29,264 nucleotides of DNA from a virus. Every line of letters begins with the position of its first letter. Position 1 is the stretch's first letter. Of the stretch, positions 24,474-29,264 are shown piece after piece. The position numbers were made by a program, and so were the translations under genes. The stretch covers positions 1 to 29,264 of IMG/VR virus record IMGVR_UViG_3300025128_000223; one strand, written 5' to 3'. The notes below the pieces were generated by a model. That model was not told where the DNA came from, did no database searches, and saw only the letters and a list, made by a program, of their open reading frames with translations.

Positions 24474-24816
24474 AATCACTCACCTCAAACTTTCTAATAA
24501 AATCTCCCACCTCATTCGTAATCTTGTACCCCGCCACCACCTCACTCTTCGGGTGGTACGAAAATAAATAAAACGGACACCGGAAAGATTTACTCGCCCA
24601 CCGCCCGGCTTCCATCTTGTTCCACCCCACCATCTCTTTCGGATGGAAACCCAACGGACACTCCCGACTCTTAATCTCCGCCACCGCCTTCACAACACCG
24701 TTCCTCACAAATAACCCGTCCAACTCACTGTACTTGTCGTTCGTATAAACCCAACTGTCGCCGGGATGATTCTCCAAAATTATGTCCACACATTGCTGTT
24801 CCAATCGGTCGATCAT
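24358..24816 (-). CDS. PD-(D/E)XK-type nuclease-like protein
   Basis: A 152-residue protein. D33 (SELDGLF), then VVKAVAEIKSR with E47 and K49, forms the D-x(13)-E-x-K active-site pattern of PD-(D/E)XK nucleases (RecB/VRR-like fold). A following WNKMEAGRWASKSFRCPFYLFSY fits a helix-strand continuation of the fold. The start overlaps the methyltransferase stop (ATGA) and its last 116 bp overlap the terminase start, so the three genes are translated as a set. Likely a small DNA endonuclease or exonuclease; substrate and role (packaging aid, host DNA degradation, recombination) are unknown. Confidence 0.72.
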   Translation of the reverse strand: MIDRLEQQCVDIILENHPGDSWVYTNDKYSELDGLFVRNGVVKAVAEIKSRECPLGFHPKEMVGWNKMEAGRWASKSFRCPFYLFSYHPKSEVVAGYKITNEVGDFIRKFEVSDYGQNKNKDERETKTIRRTCWVENQDPSLLKRRGLRCIY

Positions 24817-25583
24817 TTGGTGAACAGAAAGTCAGACGCTTTTACCGGTAGCTGGGTGGTTTGCAGTTGCCTCCCCAACTCCTCCCAAACCGGTTGTTGT
24901 CCCATCCCGAACTCCGCCAACTTCTCCCGATGCGCCGCCGCAAATGCGCCTTCGCCCCGCACAAAAGCCATGAACTGGGTGATGTCGGTTTCCCGCCACA
25001 AATTGTCGCCGCCCCCAACCCGCCTCATGCCGCCCATCCCCCACATCCAAGCCATCTCCACCACACTGTACGTCCTGTAACCACCCCACAACTTGCCCAT
25101 CTGCGCCAATCCGTACTGCTGCAACAAGTCAGGATCGTTTACCGCACACAAGTCTTTCACATAAATCATCCCCCCCGGATTCAACAACCCCACACACTTT
25201 TCAATCAACCTCCCCGGTTCCTCGAAATATCCGAAACTCTCACAAAAGATCAACCGATCAAATCGCCTCCCACGATCATCCCACTCCATGAAATCCGCCA
25301 ACTCCAAACTCAACTCCGCCAACTCGACCTGACGCTTGCTAATCGTCACACCCGTCACATCCTCCACACCGTTGGCCATCAACCCGCTCATCACTCCGCC
25401 CAACCCACACCCCACATCCAACACACTGTGCCCCGGTAAAATAATCCCGCGCCCCATCACTACATGAGCGAAGTCTTTCGGTTCTTTCGCAAACAATGCC
25501 GTCTGCATCAATGGGCCATACTCGCGCCCCCATAACTCGGAGAACTCGTCATAATACTCCGCCGTTGTCATTTTTAATTCCAT
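24813..25583 (-). CDS. Class I SAM-dependent methyltransferase
   Basis: A 256-residue protein with motif I VLDVGCGLGG (54-63), the post-I region DVTGVTISKRQVELAE (75-90), motif II-like FDRLIFCESFGYFEEPGRL and motif III-like LLNPGGMIYVKDL. The combination DVTGVTISxxQ is characteristic of small-molecule or lipid methyltransferases of the cyclopropane fatty-acid synthase / methyltransferase type 11 group rather than DNA methylases; no DNA-methylase (D/N/S)PP(Y/F) motif is present. The substrate is unknown. It sits among inserted genes between terminase subunits. The start at 25583 overlaps the previous stop by 10 bp; an ATG four codons later is an alternative. Confidence 0.85.
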   Translation of the reverse strand: MELKMTTAEYYDEFSELWGREYGPLMQTALFAKEPKDFAHVVMGRGIILPGHSVLDVGCGLGGVMSGLMANGVEDVTGVTISKRQVELAELSLELADFMEWDDRGRRFDRLIFCESFGYFEEPGRLIEKCVGLLNPGGMIYVKDLCAVNDPDLLQQYGLAQMGKLWGGYRTYSVVEMAWMWGMGGMRRVGGGDNLWRETDITQFMAFVRGEGAFAAAHREKLAEFGMGQQPVWEELGRQLQTTQLPVKASDFLFTK

Positions 25584-25813
25584 TTGTTTTTCTTCTTCCG
25601 ATTTGCCGCCAGGACGCGCTCCCGGTCATCGATGTACTCCTGCAACCGTCCCGCCTGTAAAACCGCCTGAGCGTGATCCTGGTGGTCGTAAAGCGTCTCA
25701 TACGGAAACAACCCGCCCCGGTTCAACCGGGTACCGGCAGGCGAATCTCCCGCCACCGACCTCACCCAGATCCGCCACCGTCCATCGTCTCCACACCTAG
25801 CGTATGCCGTCAT
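25574..25813 (-). CDS. Hypothetical protein
   Basis: A 79-residue protein begun at the ATG at 25813, which overlaps the stop of the 19-residue micro-ORF as TGATG; a GTG seven codons earlier is the alternative start. The sequence MTAYARCGDDGRWRIWVRSV is strand-like, then a helix (DHAQAVLQAGRLQEYIDDRER) and a basic tail (NRKKKNKWN). No family is recognised. Codon phase and overlaps with both neighbours support a real gene in the terminase cargo block. Confidence 0.6.
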   Translation of the reverse strand: MTAYARCGDDGRWRIWVRSVAGDSPAGTRLNRGGLFPYETLYDHQDHAQAVLQAGRLQEYIDDRERVLAANRKKKNKWN

Positions 25814-25872
25814 CACCAAAACCAAACCATGCACTCATCGTCGTAGTCCTCCGGTAAAATGTCGTACCCCAT
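25813..25872 (-). CDS. 19-residue micro-ORF between CoiA-like gene and next gene
   Basis: The frame MGYDILPEDYDDECMVWFW starts at an ATG overlapping the CoiA-like stop (TAATG) and ends at a TGA overlapping the next ATG (TGATG). It occupies the whole inter-gene interval exactly. It is acidic with a Trp/Phe end. It could be a leader or coupling peptide carrying ribosomes to the next gene, or chance. No known peptide is recognised. Confidence 0.4.
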   Translation of the reverse strand: MGYDILPEDYDDECMVWFW

Positions 25873-26519
25873 TAGTCTGTCCAACCGTCTGGAAGATTCA
25901 CCGCATCAACGCATAACTCGGAATCCCACCCAGACGGTGCGTACCGACTAATAAACGAACTCCGATTAACCCACGTTCCCCATCCGCCACACGGTATTTT
26001 GTCATAAAGTTTTTTAATCTGGAACAACCTCGAATATCCGTAATCCAAATATATCGGTTGACCCGACCACCACCACGATTTTCGAGGAGTCTTCCACCTG
26101 AATGAATCGTACTTGCCTCTGTCCCGATGATCGATGTTCCGCTTGAATCCACTCGCGTCCAATACCCAAACCATCTGCCGCTGAACGTGCTGACGGGTAT
26201 AAAACGATTCCCGCTCAAGTATGTCATCCGCACTAATCGATGAATGCTGGAACTCGATCACCCCGGCATCTGTCATCACATCCGCCCGATGACAACCGAC
26301 CACAACCTCCCGACACTCTTTCGGGAATTCGAGCTTCCAGTCCAAATGCCAGTCGGTCTCCGGTTCCGACCATGAATCGCAATCACGGTTCCGATGCGCC
26401 CAATGCCACCGGTTGATCATCCCGCACTTCGCTATCACCTCATCACCGCAACCCGGACACACCGCACGTTCGTTGGGCGAAGCGGCGACCCGGTCGTTAT
26501 CGTTCATCGCCAATGTCAT
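25872..26519 (-). CDS. CoiA-like nuclease-domain protein
   Basis: A 215-residue protein with the CoiA-type layout: a zinc-finger-like N-terminus (C21-P-G-C24, then WHWAHR at 38-43), S-E-x-E-T-D-W-H58 and K62, then C-H-R-A-D80-V and V-I-E89-F-Q91-H-S-S-I-S, and a helix RESFYTRQHVQRQMVWVLD. D80 and E89-x-Q91 match the PD-(D/E)XK-derived core with Gln at the Lys position seen in CoiA-like proteins. CoiA is linked to DNA uptake/recombination in competent bacteria; phage copies are uncharacterised. Its ATG overlaps the stop of the small terminase candidate (ATGA). A second ATG at 26507 is possible. Confidence 0.75.
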   Translation of the reverse strand: MTLAMNDNDRVAASPNERAVCPGCGDEVIAKCGMINRWHWAHRNRDCDSWSEPETDWHLDWKLEFPKECREVVVGCHRADVMTDAGVIEFQHSSISADDILERESFYTRQHVQRQMVWVLDASGFKRNIDHRDRGKYDSFRWKTPRKSWWWSGQPIYLDYGYSRLFQIKKLYDKIPCGGWGTWVNRSSFISRYAPSGWDSELCVDAVNLPDGWTD

Positions 26520-27259
26520 GATTCGGAATTCCCCGTGTGCGATTGTTTTTGACGGGGGGGGGTGTTGGGACTGGTAGCCCGGGTCGTTTGGGTGCCCCCC
26601 ACCTCTTTCTCAGCGGAACCGTCATTATCGGGTGACGATTGGGTGACTTTATCGGATGATGTATCTGTTTCCTCCGTTTCAATTAGATTCACGGCGGATA
26701 CTACATCCGTTTCAACTCGCGCAGTCTGCAACCCGGAGAGGAGATCCGCACTGATCGAGGAGCGAACATGCGTGTTACGCACATCGACCTTCTTGCTGGT
26801 TGCATACTCATCACCGAACCTGGCGCCGAGTAGCTTCATGGCCAGGTGACCGTCACCGTTTGCTATACCATCGTTGACTGTTCCCAATGCGAAAGCTTGG
26901 TACTCAGACTCTGCTTGTTCGATTGCATCTCGAAAGTCAGAGTACTGTTCCGCCCAACGATAAAGCGTACTTTTACCGACTCCCGCCATGACGGCAGCAC
27001 GTTGCACCGGCAGTCCGCTCCTCACATTCTTCAGCATCATCTCAATCGTTTCGGGAATATAACCGGTCGGTCTCCCGGTGATTTCGCCAGTGCCCAGCTT
27101 GCTCGCTTGTTTGCGCCTGGCTTCCATGACGCTCTTCGGCATCTGGATAGGCGCATTGCGGAGTGCATCGAGTCGAGACGCTTTCTCCTCATCGGAGACC
27201 GTATTCTTCCGAACCGGAACAGCTTTCTTCTTGGCTGTTGTTTTGCGTTTACCGGCCAT
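26516..27259 (-). CDS. Terminase small subunit-like protein
   Basis: A 247-residue protein. After a Lys-rich start comes RPTGYIPETIEMMLKNVRSG and a helix-turn-helix (PVQRAAVMAGVGKSTLYRWAEQY, about 84-106) followed by FRDAIEQAESEYQAFALGTV, the arrangement of terS DNA-binding subunits in many phages. The C-terminal 60 residues are Ser/Thr/Asp-rich and probably disordered. In that tail is a nine-C tract (26554-26562). It recognises the packaging site and activates the large subunit, which here lies 2 kb downstream. No SD before the ATG. A homeodomain-like regulator is the alternative, but context favours terminase. Confidence 0.75.
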   Translation of the reverse strand: MAGKRKTTAKKKAVPVRKNTVSDEEKASRLDALRNAPIQMPKSVMEARRKQASKLGTGEITGRPTGYIPETIEMMLKNVRSGLPVQRAAVMAGVGKSTLYRWAEQYSDFRDAIEQAESEYQAFALGTVNDGIANGDGHLAMKLLGARFGDEYATSKKVDVRNTHVRSSISADLLSGLQTARVETDVVSAVNLIETEETDTSSDKVTQSSPDNDGSAEKEVGGTQTTRATSPNTPPRQKQSHTGNSES

Positions 27260-27271
27260 CGTGTAGCTTAT

Positions 27272-27499
27272 TCATAGTTGTTGGGCGTTAAACGAAAGAA
27301 ACTTGCTCGGAATGCACTTGAGTCCGGCAATGTACTGATTCTTGCAAGCGTCACGGTGTCGGAGTTTATGCCGCGTAACCTTCCTAATCTGCGTTCCATC
27401 GAACCTCGGATCTTCCCGGGCAACGGTTGCTGCGTGTTTGCGGCTGGACGCAGTGACGAAGAGGTCGCCAATCGTCGTTGTTATCTTGTACTCATTCAT
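27272..27499 (-). CDS. Small hypothetical protein
   Basis: A 75-residue protein, start taken at MNEYKITTTIGDLFVTASS (27499), which overlaps the preceding coiled-coil gene; an upstream extension is Arg/Lys/Ser-rich shadow sequence. The N-terminal half has a strand-strand-helix pattern (DLFVTASSRKHAATVARED) like small YxxF/Y-type phage modulator folds, and the C-terminal half is basic with two Cys. No family recognised. Confidence 0.5.
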   Translation of the reverse strand: MNEYKITTTIGDLFVTASSRKHAATVAREDPRFDGTQIRKVTRHKLRHRDACKNQYIAGLKCIPSKFLSFNAQQL

Positions 27500-27686
27500 C
27501 GTTGTTCTTCTCTTCGATCTTCTTTTCGAGTGCAATCGTTTTATCGAGACTCATTCGTCTGAAAACAGCGAAGTCTTTTTTCAGCTTATCGATTTTTGTC
27601 TCCAATTTATCTACCCGGCTACCGAGGTTATCGTCCTTCGGTTGCTCGCCTGCCATTGTTTCGCTTGTTGTTATTCCTGTTGCCAT
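27492..27686 (-). CDS. Small coiled-coil protein
   Basis: A 64-residue protein whose residues about 20-62 form a heptad-patterned coiled coil (SRVDKLETKIDKLKKDFAVF, then LDKTIALEKKIEEK). The N-terminus is polar. Size and pattern resemble SlyX-type or small hypothetical phage coiled-coil proteins. It overlaps the following gene by 8 bp. Function unknown. Confidence 0.55.
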   Translation of the reverse strand: MATGITTSETMAGEQPKDDNLGSRVDKLETKIDKLKKDFAVFRRMSLDKTIALEKKIEEKNNDE

Positions 27687-27716
27687 GATTATCGTTTGTT
27701 CGTTGTTCGTTTCATC

Positions 27717-28022
27717 TCAAATTATCGTCCATTCGTAACCGTCCCACTCCATGTCCCGCGCATCGACACGCCAATGATTGTGCCACTTTTCCGCCTCCTC
27801 GATGACACGATCATCAACGGTGTACGTTGGTTGATCGCGGGCACTAAACGCTTTGCTTTTGCTGAGTCGATCCAGAAGTTCCTCGCCCCACCAAGATTTT
27901 CGTAGCCCGCCGGGTAACAATTTGCGCTTCCACTTCCACGCTGACCTGTCGGGTTTCCGATACTTCGACTTCTCGAATGTTTGGTATTCAAGATTCATCC
28001 ACCTAACCTCTCCCCCCGTCAT
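27717..28022 (-). CDS. Hypothetical protein
   Basis: A 101-residue protein begun at the ATG at 28022 (AGGA 5 nt upstream), overlapping the preceding gene by 20 bp; an ATG at 27998 after that gene's TAG is an alternative. It is basic in the middle (SAWKWKRKLLPGGLRKSWWGEEL), with a Trp-rich acidic C-terminus (EEAEKWHNHW, DMEWDGYEWTII). No domain recognised. Confidence 0.55.
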   Translation of the reverse strand: MTGGEVRWMNLEYQTFEKSKYRKPDRSAWKWKRKLLPGGLRKSWWGEELLDRLSKSKAFSARDQPTYTVDDRVIEEAEKWHNHWRVDARDMEWDGYEWTII

Positions 28023-28398
28023 GCGTTTCCTGAGCCTCTACGGTACCGTCACGCGATTCTTTTTCGTTTCGGGTGTCAGTACACCCCAGTATATCTTTAA
28101 ACGCCTCATGCGCTAAATTATAGAGTTCCTCCCAACGCTCATCGCTAACCCGCTCTCGGAACACCACGCCTGGTCGTTCTTTCGCTCGCAGCGGTAGCGG
28201 ATTCTCGATACCGGCGGCGAGTTGGCGAACGTGGTTCTCCATCTTCACCAAATCCCGGTACTCTTTCCGGTCACTCGGTTTGACCGTGTTTCCCGCCACA
28301 TCGTAAACACCTCGCTCCTCGATCTGCGCCATCTGTTCCCGGATCACGGTGAGTTGATTCTTGAGCGCAAACGCTTCCTGTGAGGTGAGAACTTTCAT
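28003..28398 (-). CDS. Hypothetical helical protein downstream of the iteron region
   Basis: A 131-residue protein, mostly helical (SQEAFALKNQLTVIREQMAQ; EYRDLVKMENHVRQLAAGI), with a central RPGVVFRERVSDERWEELYN and a polar tail. The start at 28398 has GGGG about 8 nt upstream. It is the first gene downstream of the 94-bp repeat/dyad region, so it is the one most likely controlled by it. No family recognised. Confidence 0.58.
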   Translation of the reverse strand: MKVLTSQEAFALKNQLTVIREQMAQIEERGVYDVAGNTVKPSDRKEYRDLVKMENHVRQLAAGIENPLPLRAKERPGVVFRERVSDERWEELYNLAHEAFKDILGCTDTRNEKESRDGTVEAQETHDGGRG

Positions 28399-28409
28399 GA
28401 TCTTACCCC

Positions 28410-28503
28410 ATACGATAATCGATAGTCGTATTACCGATACTCGTAGGAGTTATTATAAGTTTATAATTACTCTTACGGTATACCGATACTCGTATTATCG
28501 TAT
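28410..28503. other. 94-bp symmetric array of iterons and inverted repeats (origin or operator candidate)
   Basis: An AT-rich non-coding region between the DnaA-IV-like gene and the 131-residue gene. The outer arms ATACGATAAT (28410-28419) and ATTATCGTAT (28494-28503) are a perfect 10-bp inverted repeat. Three copies of CGATA(G/C)TCGTA lie at 28420-28430, 28435-28445 and 28484-28494. The centre (28442-28477) is a near-palindrome of 17 bp per arm with two mismatched pairs around GT, containing TATAAT on both strands. Symmetry centres of the outer and inner dyads differ by only 3 bp. It may be a replication origin, a promoter-operator, or both. No consensus DnaA box (TTATCCACA) is present. Confidence 0.75.
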
Positions 28504-28583
28504 AGTTACGTTCTGAATGCATTTAAGTCGTTGGGGTTAAGTGATTAGCTACGGGAGTTTTATTTTTTTTCTGCAAATTAACG

Positions 28584-28961
28584 TTAACAACCGTCTTTCC
28601 GTTGGATGTAGTTTTTAGAGAAAAATGCGAACCGTCTGAACTGCTTATCGTAGGCCGGTTTCTGCTCCCGGAGATCGGTCACCAATTCAACCGCATGGTG
28701 AACTGTGCCGTGGTCTCGATCCCACCAATCAGCGATGAACTGAAGCGTGTAACCAGCGTCTCTGGCGATGAACATGCAACACGCTCTCGGCCAGACCAGG
28801 TCGTTGGTGCGAACCTTCGACCTGAGTTCCTCCATCGACTTGTCGAAGAAGTCGGTCGCCGCCTCAGCGAGTAGTCGCAATCGTCGGCTGGAACCTGGCG
28901 GGTTGTCCTGCCATTGCGAGAGTCCGTTTTTCTTTTTTCCGTTTTTTAGTTTAGCTTCCAT
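28584..28961 (-). CDS. DnaA domain IV-like DNA-binding protein (no AAA+ domain)
   Basis: A 125-residue protein from the ATG at 28961 (an upstream GTG frame is possible). Residues about 50-115 match DnaA domain IV: WPRACCMFIARDAGYTLQFIADWW, then DRDHGTVHHAVELVTDLR, equivalent to the signature helix-turn-helix DHTTVLHA of DnaA. Domains I-III (Walker A/B AAA+) are missing, so it cannot be a standard initiator by itself. Phages carry such stand-alone domains; roles in origin recognition, helicase recruitment or transcription are possible. It lies directly upstream of the iteron/dyad region. Its stop overlaps a TTAACGTTAA palindrome. Confidence 0.8.
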   Translation of the reverse strand: MEAKLKNGKKKNGLSQWQDNPPGSSRRLRLLAEAATDFFDKSMEELRSKVRTNDLVWPRACCMFIARDAGYTLQFIADWWDRDHGTVHHAVELVTDLREQKPAYDKQFRRFAFFSKNYIQRKDGC

Positions 28962-29176
28962 AATTCCAATGCATCGGCGACTGAGTCGGAGTTTCGGTGT
29001 CTGCACTTAACGACCAACCACTCAATGTTTCCTCGTTCTAGATCAACAATCATGTTGCGGATGATCCACGTTTCGTCCTTCACGCGATTAGACCCAATTC
29101 GGCATGGGTGACTGAACGGAACCGCGCCCAGTCTTATCGCTTCTTTCTCAGATATCGCTTCGTCTTGCAGGCTCAT
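28946..29176 (-). CDS. Small hypothetical protein
   Basis: A 76-residue protein, start taken at the ATG at 29176 (MSLQDEAISEKEAIRLGAVP); an in-frame ATG at 29203 adds nine basic residues. It has a mixed alpha/beta pattern (WIIRNMIVDLERGNIEWLVVKCRHR) ending in VADALELWKLN. It overlaps the following DnaA-IV-like gene by 16 bp and the preceding partial gene by 29 bp. No family recognised. Confidence 0.55.
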   Translation of the reverse strand: MSLQDEAISEKEAIRLGAVPFSHPCRIGSNRVKDETWIIRNMIVDLERGNIEWLVVKCRHRNSDSVADALELWKLN

Positions 29177-29264
29177 ATTTCTTTTCTTCACGCCACAACG
29201 CATTCGCCGCCTGGAATAACCGCCAACCCCGTTGGAGTTCTGGCGGTGACCAAATCTTCTCGGC
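29148..29264 (-). CDS. Hypothetical protein, C-terminal 38 residues (enters at right edge)
   Basis: A frame open from the right edge to TGA at 29148-29150 encodes a helical, charged end (WSPPELQRGWRLFQAANALW, then EEKKYEPARRSDI). The absence of stops, the helix-like composition and overlap with the next gene's start suit a real upstream gene, but only 38 residues are visible. Confidence 0.45.
   Translation of the reverse strand, partial: AEKIWSPPELQRGWRLFQAANALWREEKKYEPARRSDI

Noticed and set aside
24861-25439. 192-codon plus-strand frame, His/Pro/Gln-rich
   Set aside because: It is antisense to the methyltransferase, whose SAM motifs are clear; composition is typical of a shadow frame.
28410-28503. 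Canonical sigma70 promoter on the minus strand using the TATAAT at 28452-28457
   Set aside because: No TTGACA-like hexamer at 16-18 bp spacing, and TATAAT occurs symmetrically on both strands as part of the palindrome; promoter use cannot be claimed.
28578-28587. TTAACGTTAA palindrome at the end of the DnaA-IV-like gene
   Set aside because: A 10-bp palindrome alone, overlapping a stop codon, is weak evidence for an operator; noted but not called.

Overview
The window is 29 kb of a tailed double-stranded DNA bacteriophage (Caudoviricetes). Every gene I can support lies on the minus strand, so transcription runs from the right end towards the left. The assignment rests on a large terminase subunit with intact Walker motifs, a portal protein, an N4-gp56-type major capsid protein preceded by an acidic scaffold-like protein, tail tubular-like proteins and three large virion/ejection-type proteins. 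There is no tape-measure, sheath or baseplate gene, which points to a short-tailed (podovirus-like) particle. The host cannot be named. A lipobox-bearing small protein suggests a diderm host. Several important genes, including the major capsid gene, have AT-rich leaders without a Shine-Dalgarno sequence, which suggests a host that tolerates SD-independent initiation. No integrase, tRNA, IS element or CRISPR array was seen.

Layout in transcription order (right to left). (1) 29.26-27.27 kb: a block of small genes, including a protein made only of a DnaA domain IV-like DNA-binding domain. It is followed by the longest non-coding gap of the window (185 bp), which holds a 94-bp symmetric array of inverted repeats and three copies of an 11-bp iteron. 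(2) 27.26-23.02 kb: the terminase region. The small-subunit candidate and the large subunit are separated by inserted cargo: a CoiA-like nuclease, a 19-residue micro-ORF, a small unknown gene, a class I SAM methyltransferase and a second, PD-(D/E)XK-type nuclease. (3) 23.02-22.42 kb: a small amphipathic protein, a lipoprotein whose start lies inside it in another frame (spanin-like architecture), and a MazG-like small protein, closed by a strong intrinsic terminator. (4) 22.34-17.83 kb: the head module (basic protein, poly-Glu protein, portal, head-associated protein, scaffold, capsid), ending in a hairpin after the capsid gene. (5) 17.79-12.00 kb: small virion-type proteins (two of them tandem paralogues), a LamG-type fibre, two small acidic proteins, two small membrane proteins (holin candidates) and a second fibre. 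(6) 11.99-0.1 kb: tail tubular A-like and B-like proteins, an unknown gene, two internal virion-type proteins and a giant 1957-residue polyvalent/ejection protein with an HEVFH metallopeptidase-like motif, followed by the start of one more gene at the left edge.

Genes are packed tightly, with many ATGA, GTGA, TAATG and TGATG stop/start overlaps, implying extensive translational coupling. No stretch over 300 bp lacks a gene. The observations most worth following are the DnaA-IV protein next to the iteron/dyad array, the two different nucleases plus methyltransferase wedged between the terminase subunits (with a C9 tract that could join the small subunit and the CoiA-like protein by a -1 shift), and the giant polyvalent ejection protein.
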